Assembly: GCF_963678975.1 (NCBI RefSeq)
Contig: NC_089279.1
Span: 27,266,004 to 27,330,003 of the forward strand
Direction: 5' to 3'
DNA length: 64,000 nt
DNA from: Dysidea avara
Taxonomy: Eukaryota > Porifera > Demospongiae > Dictyoceratida > Dysideidae
A program made the translations under genes and the position numbers. Position 1 is the stretch's first letter; every line of letters begins with the position of its first letter. This document shows positions 35,001 to 44,279 of this stretch, one piece after another. The notes below the pieces were generated by a model that had not been told where the DNA came from, ran no database searches, and saw only the letters and a list, made by a program, of their open reading frames with translations.

Positions 35001-38000
35001 TTTAAGCTTCACCTTTCGCGACGTTCCCATCTTTACAAACTGTATTAGCATTTCTCTTCCTTAATTGTTTGCTGGTAGAACACAAGGCGGGTGAAAATTG
35101 CAGTACAAATTCCTAGCATGGCCTCCTTCACTTCAATTTAAGTTTCACCTTTCGAGAGGCTCCCTTCTTTACAAACTGTATTAGCATTTCTCTTCCTTGT
35201 TTGCTAGTAGAACACTAATTGGTGTAACAAAACATCGCGCAATAATTAGCATTTCAGGTGAGCTTTCAGATGAACAGCCAGCAAAACAAAACCAGCCTCA
35301 AGAGTCAAACAGATTCCTTACTATACTACACGTTGTAAACTGCTTTAACTACTCAACTAAAACTACTAGTACTTTTACCTCAATTTTCACTGTTGCTATG
35401 ACTGACTGGTTACTAAGCAATACTGCATGATGAGCATTAATTAGAGTTGCTAACAATTCATGGTGTTTTCATTGGCTGTATTAGTATCTATCTCCAGAGA
35501 AGTTATATTCATGGTTATTTCATAGGTTGTACACTTATAAATCTGATCAATACGATGTAAGTTATATCCACTTGTAAAGTTCATGTGCATTTCATTGAGT
35601 GCCAAGAAGTGATAAATTTGTAGTATTAACCATTCATAGGGTTTTCATGACCATGTAAAATAGAAAATATAATTAATTTTTCATAGGTGGCAAAGAAATT
35701 CATGCACTTTTCATAGGGAACGCAGGATCACTGATGTCACCCATGTGTGTAAATTCATAGGAATTTCATGGAGTATTGTGATAAATTCATGGGGAATTCC
35801 CAACACCATGAATGTACTGTGAATGCTTTTCAGGGTAAATTCATGTGTAATTCATAAAATTCATATGGTGATTTCATGGCTAAAAACGTTAGTAGTGATA
35901 GGACATAATGGCAGGTTGCGTACTTCCTTTGTCAAACATTCCCGTTCTTTGTTAGTCATAGCCTTTCACCATCTTGCTTTTATTGCCAGTGATTCATGGA
36001 GCAATTCGTCAAAGTCTGGTGACATTTCCACAACAGTTTCTGCAAGGCCAATATCCACGTCTTCCATTTATAGTGCACCAAAATATTACTACTGAGATGG
36101 AATATTTGTGACTTCAGTCTGTAGCAATCATGTGATTAATTAACAGATGAACAGTGATAACAAGTATGTTCGCATACGCGTTTGTACAGGCTATACTGAC
36201 GTAAGACACTCTTTTTATATTATGCTAGCTTAGAGGATTCCAGCATAACACACTGAGATACGTACTGTAGCTAGTATACCCTACTCATTTTGTTACTTTG
36301 ACTGCTCAGTGTTGGGGGTAACGTGTTACATAATAATTATTACTTTTGTGGTAGCTAACTAAGTAATGTAACGAAATTATAACTCAAGTTACTTTACTTG
36401 CAAATGTAACGCGTTACCTAAGTAATATAGTTACTGTAACGAGTCTAATATTATGTAATATTATCACTACAAGTAACGAAGTTACTAATTTCATTAGTTA
36501 TCATCTGAGTAACGCCTAGCCACAACGAAGTAACGAAGCCTACTGAATGAAGCTTATTCACCAGCTTCTTACTTATAACCAAGATTTGCACATTGTCCAA
36601 CAACAAATCATGTCACGTGATAAAGTGGTAGTTTCACACGTGACAGCAGGCTGTGGACACAAAGTAATATAATATGTAATATTATTACAGTTACTTTATT
36701 TTATGGGTAATATGTAACTGTAACTAAATAGTTCAGTTGCAAGTAATATGTAACTTGTTACTTTCAAAAAGTAACTTGCCCAACACTAGACTGCTATATG
36801 TTTGCTATCTTAGAGGATTCCAAGAATATGAAAAGTAGCAGATCTAAACATAATAATTATATAGTTATACTACTTAATATGATACTTGATGAGTGTGAGT
36901 ACTAACTTTAGCCATTCTATTTTGGCACCCATAGGCAAGCCAATTTGAATTGATTAATGCAAAGATATTACATTTGGCTCAAATTTTCTTGTGAGTAAAA
37001 CTTTCTTTCAAAAATGCATGTAAGACCTTGTTATCACTACAAGAGCTAGCTATAGGTCTTTAATTTCTAATAGCTTTCAACCTTAATTCAAATGATTTGA
37101 TTGGCCATAAACTCAGAGTCAAAATTTTATATCAATATACATAGACCTTTTGTAGTTACATTAGTTTTAATGATTTTCATATCCACCACAGTACAACTTA
37201 TTCTACAACTATAGAGACAATTTTTTTGACTTCGCATATAATCTAGATTGTCTGTCTGGTATAGCTAGCTAGTTATCGCTGGGAGCAACACGAACCTTAA
37301 GAAAACCGGAAACTACATATGTAATGTAGTTTCACAAGAAAACATGTATATTTTTAAGTTTTCTAAACTGGCCCAAGCAAGCAGAGATATGCATGCTGAG
37401 GTTGTTGTGTTGAAACCATTTTCACACATTTTTGCATAAATTAGCAACTGTATGGCTTTTATTTCTGGAATCCTCTATACACTCCAACTACGTAGCTACA
37501 CCCTTACCGTTCGTTTTCATTCCCACATCTAGACATTTCTGCAGGCGACAGTGCTGACAGCTGTTTCTTGTGATCTTATCAATTTCACAGCATTTGTTGT
37601 GGCTTTTGCACATATACTTTGCTTCTGCTCGAATACTTCTTCTGAAGAAACTCTTACATGCCTCACAGCTTAACACGCCAAAATGCATTCCTGAGGCAGT
37701 ATCGTTGCATACGCGGCAAGCTTGCTGATGTGGACTGGCTGTCCGCGAACCGGTGGAGTCAACAGATCTTGGAAGTGAATGATGAGGGCTCTGGATACAA
37801 GTCCGTGACGGTAATGTGGCGGCTGGATTAACGTAAACACTGTTTCCATGTTCAGAAGTGGAGCTAACGTCTGGACTATTGTGTTGGTCTTCAACGCCTG
37901 GTTGGAAATTGGTTAACGGCCAGTCGCTGTAGTGGCCATGAGTAGCATTATACTCCAAAGTTTCGCGGTCATGCCACTGAAGCCAATCGCATGCTTCTTG

Positions 38001-38030
38001 GTCGTACACAAAATTACCTGGAGAAGTCAT
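16080..38030 (-). CDS. NR2-like nuclear receptor A (three exons, giant intron 1)
   Basis: Exons 38030-37508, 17000-16380 and 16327-16080; both introns have GT/AG borders and phase 1, giving 463 residues. Residues about 105-170 are the DNA-binding domain with all eight zinc cysteines. The P-box is CEACKS. The second-finger loop C-KSHNKC-C is one residue longer than in B and C, and the usually basic position before the last CxxC pair is Ser (TRNSC). The ligand-binding domain has the helix 3-5 signature ([20 protein letters not shown]). The protein ends at LLKLISQCL, where the family's AF-2 Glu is replaced by Lys. Known: such receptors bind DNA as dimers and regulate transcription in the nucleus; sponge receptors are related to RXR/HNF4. 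Ligand and targets are unknown. Intron 1 is 20.5 kb and full of mobile elements; intron 2 is 52 bases. Expression could suffer from the long intron. Confidence 0.85.
18223..19439. mobile_element. TIR element, CAGGGGC..GCCCCTG, middle shell
   Basis: Ends CAGGGGCATAGCCAGGATTT / TCCCTACGCCCCTG with a 5-bp ATTAT duplication (18218-18222, 19440-19444). The ends are followed by G-rich/C-rich 'GGGGGTTCC' blocks like those of the elements at 41006 and 5633. It is interrupted by the hAT MITE 18862-19306. A copy of the dispersed motif (18747-18774) lies in its left part. Confidence 0.7.
18862..19306. mobile_element. hAT-type MITE, TAGGxACC family, copy 3 (innermost)
   Basis: 445 bp, ends TAGGGACCGGCCGATTATGC / GGCGGGTCCCTA, perfect 8-bp duplication ATTGTTGT (18854-18861, 19307-19314). 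Its core (19081-19178) is a hairpin with 37-bp arms formed by inverted motif copies, with a third copy in the loop. It is the best-preserved copy. Confidence 0.93.
19867..20225 (+). pseudogene. 3' end of a non-LTR retrotransposon reverse transcriptase ORF
   Basis: The open frame contains [19 protein letters not shown], then [19 protein letters not shown] and [12 protein letters not shown], the usual tail of LINE reverse transcriptases (QRRAARW..., ..L..RR, RSH.., W N). It has one in-frame TGA after SSINAR, after which the frame resumes with the expected aromatic-rich [13 protein letters not shown]. It is a 5'-truncated dead fragment in receptor A's intron, inside the block that B lacks. Confidence 0.7.
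20430..21015 (+). repeat. Doublet of tRNA-derived SINEs
   Basis: Two diverged tandem copies (about 20430-20690 and 20745-21015). Each begins CACGTATCGA.. and ends in a tRNA-like part with an intact pol III B box (GGTTCGATTCC at 20648-20658; GGTTCGAATCC at 20977-20987). The second also has an A-box-like CTCAGCTGGTAAAGC (20921-20935). Both are followed by GACAA and a T-run. The tRNA part sits at the 3' end and stems are poor, so I do not call a functional tRNA. Confidence 0.6.
21020..22230. other. Intronic repeat-rich sequence
   Basis: No gene seen. It includes one isolated TTCTATTAGAGTA motif (21199-21211), two related stretches (about 21200-21420 and 21640-21870, each with TCTTTGTGATG and ACATGCA.TTCTGCTGTTTAGTTAAC) that read as a diverged tandem duplication, and a smaller duplicate at 22115-22250. 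Confidence 0.4.
22625..22990 (-). pseudogene. Retroelement-associated C-terminal fragment
   Basis: The minus-strand frame reads [37 protein letters not shown], a stop, and then [21 protein letters not shown]. The string '[33 protein letters not shown]..RLSFSLLRSA' is familiar from retroelement-linked open frames in many invertebrate genomes. I cannot name the clade with confidence. Confidence 0.5.
23100..25872 (+). pseudogene. P-element/THAP9-type transposase, decayed
   Basis: Ordered fragments in shifting frames: [15 protein letters not shown] and [20 protein letters not shown] (23980-24110), [20 protein letters not shown] and [12 protein letters not shown] (24180-24280), [20 protein letters not shown] and [15 protein letters not shown] (24550-24710), [19 protein letters not shown] (24775-24830), and after a 20-G run SGSAVES and [18 protein letters not shown] (25725-25872). 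These are the recognisable blocks, in order, of P-element-like (THAP9-like) transposases, including the catalytic 'DGA..N' neighbourhood. Several stops (for example INVFE then TGA at about 24881) and frameshifts show it is dead. Some gaps have intron-like GT/AG borders. It lies in receptor A's intron. Confidence 0.7.
26056..26610 (-). pseudogene. Degenerate coding stretch of unknown origin
   Basis: On the minus strand, 26271-26056 is open ([20 protein letters not shown] ending KIYETPY) and 26600-26480 has protein-like sequence ([20 protein letters not shown]), with stops between. It probably belongs to a mobile element next to the transposase pseudogene. No domain recognised. Confidence 0.3.
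26745..27085 (+). repeat. Array of ATGAA / CATGAA words (left block)
   Basis: About 340 bases in which CATGAA, TATGAA and CCATGAAA recur every 10-20 bases, mostly in this orientation. The reverse-complement words fill 35455-35880. The blocks share TATGAATTTTAT..GAATTACACATGAA in inverted orientation. Confidence 0.7.
27086..28000. other. Intronic sequence, no gene seen
   Basis: Several overlapping short open frames on both strands (27362-27850) have no recognisable domain. The local base composition is more even than the surroundings, and phrases such as CCGATTGGAATCAAATTTGC and GAAAATCGGTCCAGCC suggest part of an older repeat of unknown kind. Confidence 0.35.
28003..28050 (+). repeat. Dispersed motif pair next to the minisatellite
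   Basis: GAGATCGAGATATTCTAATAG then AATAGTCACCCTATTAGAG and CATTCAGCTACG. The second half (TCACCCTATTAGAGCATTCAGCTAC) differs by few bases from the 31-bp minisatellite unit that starts 100 bases later (TCACCCTGTAGAGAGTTCAGCTAC). Confidence 0.7.
28155..28405 (+). repeat. 31-bp minisatellite, about eight units
   Basis: Unit TCACCCTGTAGAGAGTTCAG followed by CTACAAACAGA, repeated about eight times with small changes. The central units (28290-28380) are nearly identical. No coding frame. Confidence 0.9.
28611..28941. repeat. Large inverted repeat, 160-bp arms
   Basis: Left arm 28611-28770, 12-base spacer, right arm 28783-28941. By eye the arms differ at fewer than ten positions. A third, single arm-like copy lies at 5389-5473. 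The structure could be a foldback MITE; no target duplication was found. A short GC hairpin (AAAGCCGGCC ATA GGCCGGCTTT) lies just left, at 28561. Confidence 0.9.
29020..29303 (+). repeat. Left LTR
   Basis: Begins TGTAGTAATCAG and ends GATACGACA; contains a TATA-like TATAGTATAAATATAG (about 29200). It matches 33179-33439 plus 34098-34131 of the right LTR. Confidence 0.92.
29324..30283 (+). pseudogene. gag: gag and start of pol (protease) of the LTR element
   Basis: 319 open codons. A capsid-like helical region ([18 protein letters not shown] near residue 20; [17 protein letters not shown]) is followed by two CCHC zinc knuckles ([13 protein letters not shown] and [14 protein letters not shown], residues about 190-225). 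Then comes an aspartic protease start with the catalytic triplet in [10 protein letters not shown] (residues about 285-295). A TAA at 30281-30283 cuts the protease. The frame resumes downstream, including LLGRDW typical of the protease C-terminus. Confidence 0.88.
30284..32977 (+). pseudogene. pol: pol of the LTR element: RT, RNase H, integrase, with several breaks
   Basis: Reverse transcriptase: [30 protein letters not shown] and the catalytic FLDDILVSG (31018-31044). RNase [14 protein letters not shown] and DKEALAIVF (31465-31610). Integrase: His/Cys zinc region ([12 protein letters not shown]... CNQCQ, 32124-32240), then catalytic D (LDYAGP), D (VTDNGT) and E (NGLAERAVQ) at 32310-32590. 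Breaks seen: stops near 30470 and at 30788-30790, a frame change near 31180, and a TGA at 31940-31942. These leave no complete polyprotein. All catalytic triads are nonetheless still present. Confidence 0.88.
33179..34131 (+). repeat. Right LTR, split by a TTAA element
   Basis: Preceded by a purine tract. The LTR halves are 33179-33439 and 34098-34131. Compared with the left LTR it has about ten extra bases (ACATGCTATTTAAGGTTTC) and a few substitutions. Confidence 0.9.
33440..34097. mobile_element. TTAA-target TIR element in the right LTR
   Basis: 658 bp with inverted tips GGGTACTCTGCACAG / CTGTACAGAGCACCC (two mismatches) between TTAA duplications (33436-33439, 34098-34101). The intact left LTR supplies the empty site (CCTTAAGCG). 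TTAA targets point to the piggyBac or Kolobok superfamilies. Non-coding, so non-autonomous. Confidence 0.85.
34137..35450. other. Intronic sequence with an internal tandem duplicate
   Basis: No gene seen. About 34950-35060 and 35100-35190 are two diverged copies of one stretch (ATGGCCTCCTTCACTTCAAT... CTTTACAAACTGTATTAGC). Confidence 0.45.
35455..35880 (-). repeat. Array of TTCATGG / TTCATAG words (right block)
   Basis: Reverse-complement counterpart of 26745-27085: TTCATGG, TTCATAGG and TTCATG words every 10-25 bases in the opposite orientation. The two arrays face each other across about 8.4 kb that contain the minisatellite, the big inverted repeat and the LTR element. Confidence 0.65.
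36307..36788. mobile_element. hAT-type MITE, AGTGTTGGG..GTAAC family
   Basis: Ends AGTGTTGGG / CCCAACACT, filled with GTAAC and GTTAC words (more than twenty). Flanked by GACTGCT on both sides (36300-36306, 36789-36795). Receptor B's intron has the single-copy site (CAACTGCTAGCTTTC, near 47520), confirming a clean insertion after the A/B split. Confidence 0.85.
37508..38030 (-). CDS. Receptor A exon 1 (N-terminus and zinc-finger domain)
   Basis: Starts at the ATG at 38030 ([11 protein letters not shown]). This is the only in-frame Met before the zinc fingers, and it aligns with [10 protein letters not shown] of receptor B. It ends with codon phase 1 at GTAAGGG. The Ser/Pro/His-rich A/B region is about 100 residues with no known motif. 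Confidence 0.88.
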
Positions 38031-38055
38031 TTATTTTAGGATGACTCCGACTGTC

Positions 38056-38063
38056 CTTTTATA
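38056..38063 (-). promoter_or_regulatory. TATA box of receptor A
   Basis: TATAAAAG on the minus strand, only 26 bases before the start codon, so transcription started from it would give almost no 5' leader. Just upstream (38087-38100, plus-strand reading) are ACCGGAAA, an ETS-like word conserved in receptor B, and TACGTCA, a CRE-like word not conserved in B. Confidence 0.6.
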
Positions 38064-38099
38064 AGACAACTAGTTCTGACGCAGGCACCGGAAATACGT

Positions 38100-41005
38100 C
38101 ATTGTCGCGTAATCTCGGATACACGCGCTTGTTCTGGATTTTTTAATATGTTTTTTCATGCGCTTGTTCTCGAATTACCACCTGTTACATCTCACAAAGA
38201 ATATGTTCTCATAAGGACACTTATTGTTTATTTTATGTTTCAGATCAGGAAGTTAGCCTAAACCAATGTGGGCGGGTGGCTCATTATTCATTACAATCTT
38301 ATATGCACCTGACTGTTTTATTAGAGTTAGATGAATGCTTTATTAATCACCATCTTAGAAGTGAAAGGGTAATTAAAATCTCTTCCCCTGACATTTGGGT
38401 TAGTCTTCAGCCCATCTAGCCTCCCTTCCTCTATGCCTAGTGAATGATGTAAGCAAGTTAGTTTATAACTTCTATATATATATATTGAGATGATGAAATA
38501 ATGGTGAAAACGAGGGTGAAAACTCATCATAATGACCAAATTTAGGTGGTGAGATATACACAGCAATGCAGGCAGGGGTCTGAAACATAATGTTAGCAAT
38601 AAATGGCCTACACTTTAAGTCATTTGAAAAGATATCATTGCCACTATTGTTGGTCTACTCGGTGACAGTTAAGTTCTAATAACTGTGTGTTACAACTACG
38701 TAAGGCCATACAGGCAAAGTTGATTTATAGTTTCTCATTACCCGCCCTCATCACCTTCCACCCTGCCGCCTCTAAATCCATTACTGCTATAATTGATCAT
38801 GTGCACATTACACAAACTAGGCATCATTTTCAGCTAAGGAAAATGTCTCTTCCTGCTTCAGAAAGGTGGTAAAGTATTATTAATCATCAGATGAGAAAGT
38901 GTGAGTACAAAAACAAAAAAATAACAATGAACATGTAAAGTCCTCTGACAACATGCAACCACTAAAAGACATACAATTGCAGGGCTATAGCTAGTGGGCA
39001 TGGCAAGGAAAAAGAAAAAAAATGTTTGTGTGAAGCTACAAAATAATATATAAGTAGTTAGTCTGGACTAACTGTCCATTCCTACAATTTCTGCTATGAA
39101 AAATTCTTTCAGAAGCTCTTTCAGAAGCACAAATTGAAGCTCTTTCCATGTCATTTTATTTAGTCAGTAAGTCAAGTCATTAGGTCTAAGTCCTTGTAGG
39201 TTAGGTAATCCTAAGGCTGCAGCACATGTTGCTGTCAGACCTTCAGTGCTGGTCACTGTAAAGCGCTAATTATACAACCAAGTACTAAGAATAATACGAA
39301 ACGCGGTTAAAATTACGTCATAAATAAATAATTAAATAAATAATAATTAATGTTTGAGAAAACTACGAGGCCTAGAGACATGAACTAACCGGGGATAGAT
39401 TCGCCTGTGAATGAAGGCACAAACGTATAATCGTCACTCCTGTTTGTGCTGATGACTTGACCATACGTGTAATTCTATATAACGCCCAATACCACACCCT
39501 TGCTTAATTACTTACATATTGCGCGAAGAAGATTAGTGATGCCCGTGCAGGAGAGCCAGAAGCCAATTGTGTAAACAGAAGATTACAAGTAAGTTTTTAT
39601 GTTTGTAACATCTCAAGTCTCCATGCCAGCTGCCAGTGGATTCATTTACGTAAATAAACAATACAAGAAAACATTAAACTGACATATGCCACGCTCTTTA
39701 CAATAAGCTTACAGTTACATATAAAATACAAGTAAACAATTTTGTCTTGTGCAGCTGGCATGGCGAACTTTCTTTGTGTTGGTGTCAGGCAATTCGATAC
39801 GTGCTAAATCTTTTTTGCCTTCACCTGGCGTAGCTACTAGGCTCTAGTGGCTTGGCAGTCTTCCTTTATCTGGTTCATCTGGCTTGCATACGCCTACAGC
39901 ATTGTGTAGCTATCTCCTGAAAGTTGTGTACGCATAACTATAGTGTGTCACCCATCACTGTGCCATTGCTACATCACTGATGAACCTTACTTAGCTCTAG
40001 TTGATGTTGATATGAATTGCTATATATTGGCTAATAATTTTTATCTGCATGGTGATGTTGCCTATAATGTATTGCTGCATACAATACTGCAATAATGTAT
40101 AGTTCTCTCCTGTATGTTTTGTATACATATACTTTGTACACATCACTGTGCCATTACCACACCAATGATGTACTGGCACTTAGCTACTGGTGGCCTTTAG
40201 TTACGATGCCACTATTGTGTTATATCTGTCACTACTGTGACATACATATTGAGTTGATTTGGGGATAATGCATTCACCACCTAATAGCCTCACCGGGGGG
40301 CTGTCACGTTGGTGTATGTACTTGGTTGTATGTGACGCGGTCCTAGTAATAATAATAAAAATAATAATTTTTAAAACGCTTTTAACAGTGGCTGTAGAAA
40401 GTAACTGATCTGGTTGTATGAAACTAGTAACATCTTGATGGAATGTGACTGGAAATGACCCAGGACACTGATTGAGTATATATATAAAAATGCAAAATGT
40501 TCAAACGATCCAGCTCAGCTAATATATTTTCATATACGCTGGTTTATTCTGCTTCCGGTTACAGGCTGATTCAAGGTGATGTTCTGAATCAAGAGGACAT
40601 TTTTAAGTTCTAAGATGCCCATTGTGGAGGGATGCCTGTTGTAAATAACAATGTCTGGTCGATACGGGGTGATCAAGGAATGGTTTCTTGAGGAGATTCA
40701 TTTGGAACACAAACCTTGTAAATCGCCATAAACACTGAGGTCTTCACAGCCAGACAGAAGGGCTTTCAACTTGGTTGCTAGTATATGTAACACTTGGTTA
40801 TGTCGGTAAGTGTACCTCTGCTGAGTTAATGCCACTTGACAATTGCCTATAGGATATGAGCAGTGGTTGGCCAATTTGAATTACACAAAGTGCACTTAGC
40901 GTCAGACTGGATGTGCCAGCAACACAGGTTGACCACAGTGGGCAATGTATCTGATGAAGCTCTCAACAAAAAAAGAAAACTGCCCAGGGTGAAACCCAAC
41001 TAATA
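38100..41005. other. Spacer between receptors A and B, left part
   Basis: Outside the duplicated block. An isolated GACTGTTTTATTAGAGTTAG motif is at 38311-38330. Two diverged copies of a 'CATCACTGTGCCATT..CTACATCACTGATGA' stretch are at about 39950-39985 and 40140-40170. No gene recognised. Confidence 0.45.
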
Positions 41006-41610
41006 CAGGCCCGTAGCCAGGGATTTTGAAAGGGGGATTCTTTTTGACCAAAAGTGGACCTTTACTTAATGATGATTAATAAAGGTACTGAGACTGGGTG
41101 TGCAAAGCACACCCAATCTAGGGGGGTCTGGGGGCATGCTCCCCCCAGGAAATTTTTTGAAAACAGATACTAAAAGGTTGGCATTTCAGTCAATAAAAAT
41201 AACAATTTTTTTAGGTAAGCTGAAGACCAGCTGTATGAATAATATCTGGTAAAATATCTCTACTGCTACTGTAATTATACCATCTGCACATGCATGTGTC
41301 TAAATATAATATATTGGAATGTCACAGTGAATAAGAATGGGAAAGATTGAGCACTCTGCCATGATCAACAGGGGCAGTGTAGCAGAACAAAGGGTGTCTT
41401 AAACAATGAAATTACACATTGCATGGAGTTGAAGCATAGATGCTATTCGTGGGCTCTGCATGGAGGGGCTTGTCCACCAAAATCTTATATTTTAATGAAA
41501 GCTCGGTTTAGACAATCTACATGTAAATTAAGTAGCTTTTAAATTGTGGACCTTTTTTCCAAGAGGGCGGTTCTTCAGAACCCCCCGAACCCCCCCTGGC
41601 TACGGGCCTG
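41006..41610. mobile_element. TIR element CAGGCCCGTAGCC..GGCTACGGGCCTG
   Basis: 605 bp with near-perfect inverted ends CAGGCCCGTAGCCAGGGAT / CCTGGCTACGGGCCTG and a 7-bp duplication ACTAATA (40999-41005, 41611-41617). Next to the tips are G-rich and C-rich blocks and the phrase GTGGACCTTT. The right end is the same as the fragment at 5560-5633. Non-coding. Confidence 0.87.
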
Positions 41611-41617
41611 ACTAATA

Positions 41618-43290
41618 TAATTTGTTCCAAGTTCTGCAAGAAGTCTCCAATCTGGCTGAATCCAAAAATTTACTTTGAACAGTGAGGTGTCTCACAACCT
41701 AAGACAACAGCCTTTGATAACTGGTCTTTGGCTCTCTTATGAACATGGATGATCGTGTCACGAGTTATGAAGTACGCAAATTTGGACATTGCTAGTCAAG
41801 AAGGCTGCCACTGAAAGGTGCAGAAAACTGATGTGACATTATATTTCCCTGTTCATGGAAAGTCTTTGTTTCATTTCTGTACCATCAAGCAAATGTAAGT
41901 TAATTGTGTGTCTTCATTATGTTGTTGAAAAACATAACTTCATTTTCCTCATTTCTAAGCTCGAACAGTATTTGCTTGCAAGCATGGGTTGAAAACTATA
42001 CCTTGATGGATTTGCCAGTTCATGGTAAACGCAATGAGCCAAGTCCCAACTTCACAGACTGTTGCACTTGTGACTTAAATATACAGTCACTGTACAAATT
42101 GATAGTTTGCTGTTCCTGCTCTGTTATATCACAATAACTCCAAATGTATTATTCAACAGGTACGGCTGAAAATTTAACAGCACATTGGCTTTTCCCCTAC
42201 ACAATAAAGAACAATGCAAGAAAAATGCAAACTAGTCAGGTTTTTGCTCAGCCATCTACATATACAAATATCACAAAAGGCAGTAGTAAGCACTGAAACA
42301 AAAGTTTGTGTAACAACACCCAGTCCTGTAATATTTACCAGGTTGACTTTTATGAGGATTAAGCCTTAAAGGGCCAAACATTATGGAAATGGATAATTAC
42401 CTCCACTCATGTAGTAATATTCCTCAGGAAATCATCAAAAATGTGAGTCCATCACCTGGCTCTAAAATCTCAGGTTCTCTACTGAATGTTATTGTGTTTG
42501 AAAGATTTAAATAGGCCAGGTGGCTCTTGACTGACTCAGTTATGCCAACATTGTAGTATATTGTACATGTCAGTTTATGCATTAAATTGTATTGCTAAAT
42601 ATCTCATGTATCATCTTGTTTGTATCATAAATGGAACAAGACCCTTTCAACACTTATATAAGTACTGTATCTATAGCTGCTGCTTTGGTGTGCTAGTCAG
42701 TGCTAGTCAGTGCTAGTCGACTTTATACACCTAAGTAAAGTTGCATGTGTAGAATTGTCCAGTGAGACCATATCCAGCATCAACGACAAGTAACAATTAT
42801 GACATACCCATGAAATTTCAATCTGATTTGGAAACATGGTAACCAAGCATAAGTGAATCTAATGGGGGGCCATGGCCCCCCTGCTAAAAAGTAAGTTTTG
42901 AAAAATCTTGGGGAAAGTTGCAGTATAGATTGACATTGTTATTTTCAGTAATTTTCATTTTTAGCATAAATTTTAAGCTGTTTTCAAGCCTTCAAATTGC
43001 AAAAAACCTGCAGCTTCTGGGGGTTGTACCCCCCCCCTCCCAAAAAAAAATTCTATTTAATAGTCATGCTGTGCCCTTCTTGGCCACCCCTGTATGTCAG
43101 GTCTAGAATTGCCACTGTAACCAAGGGTTGCAGGCCTGAAGGAAAGCTGTTTTGTGATAATGTATGCATGCATGTGTGAATTAATTAATTAATTACTTAA
43201 TTAATTAAAGACATCTATTCATGACACTAGGGATGTACAAAGCACTGGCTTTAATTATGTTAGTGCAATGATATTTCTAAACTTGTAGTT
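41618..43290. other. Spacer with a dispersed repeat and short tandem repeats
   Basis: 42864-43125 is a repeat (AAAGTTGCAGTATAGATTG.. CTTCAAATTGCAAAAA.. GTCAGGTCTAGAATTGCCACTG) present again at 52480-52725. TGCTAGTCAG repeats three times at 42691-42719. A TTAATTAATTAAT stretch lies at 43180-43208. No gene seen. Confidence 0.55.
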
Positions 43291-43516
43291 GAGCCGGAAT
43301 GCCTGGAATATTCATATTCCCCTGTTTATTGTTCACCACATTATGGCAAAATAGAATAGTTGAAGTGTTTGGTGAAAGTAATGTAATGTATTTTCAGCTT
43401 AAAAAACTACTGTGTTCAGTAAAAAGTTTGTCAATCAAACTTACCCTAATCACTGGTGGACTAAACTTATTTCTTTGCACTTGTAGGGATGCAATCTCTA
43501 GAATAGTCGAATTGCT

Positions 43517-44279
43517 TAGAGCTGAGCGTGATAGTACAACTATCACTATCCACCATTCACCATCAATAGTAGCTTTAATATCATGATAGCAATAGTATCA
43601 CGATGTTACTAGTAGGGATGCCACGACATAGAAAGTTTTATGTCACATGTCATAGAGGTTTATGTCACGACATGTCATATGTCACGACATAATTAAAGTT
43701 TCACAACTGAAGCTGTTACTTATGAAACTGCATAGCTATTTTGATTCAAATGTGCAAAAATATCAACTTTAAAATCAGCAATATCATTCTTTTTTGTCAA
43801 ATTTTGTCGAATTTATTGCATCAAATTTGATCAAAATGAATGGAAAAGTGTGCATTATTAGGAGATTTTTATGTCACAACATAAAGAAGCCATGTCATAT
43901 CATATCATGGAGCTTTATGTCACGACATGTCGTATGTCATGACTATCGTGGCATCCCTAGTTACTAGCAGTTATAAAAGACACCAAACTTCACATTTACA
44001 ACCCATGCATAATCCAATTACACACCATTTATCTAACAGGCAAAAATTGTTTTGGATATATCACCGTTGTAATTTTTAATTGTTGTGTATGCTCTACTGG
44101 ACTTTCACAGTTTCCTCAACTTTAACACTCTATCATGTTTGCTTCTGTTATCCATGTCTTTTGACTAAGCACAGATAATGCATAATTTATCACATTAGTA
44201 TGATTGCACACTATCATTATCACAAATTTTGTTACCAACTATCTGATAATCAATTAATTGCAACTATCGCTCAGCTCTA
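43517..44279. mobile_element. hAT-type element TAGAGCTGAGCG, outer
   Basis: Ends TAGAGCTGAGCGTGATAGT / ACTATCGCTCAGCTCTA with a perfect 8-bp duplication GAATTGCT (43509-43516, 44280-44287). ACTATC/GATAGT words lie inside both ends. A second hAT MITE sits within it. Its right tip supplies the stop codon of the open frame at 44537-44277. Confidence 0.92.
43613..43959. mobile_element. hAT-type MITE TAGGGATGCCACGA, nested
   Basis: 347 bp, ends TAGGGATGCCACGA / TCGTGGCATCCCTA, perfect 8-bp duplication GTTACTAG (43605-43612, 43960-43967). Built around the words ATGTCACGACAT and TATGTCA on both strands. Confidence 0.93.
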
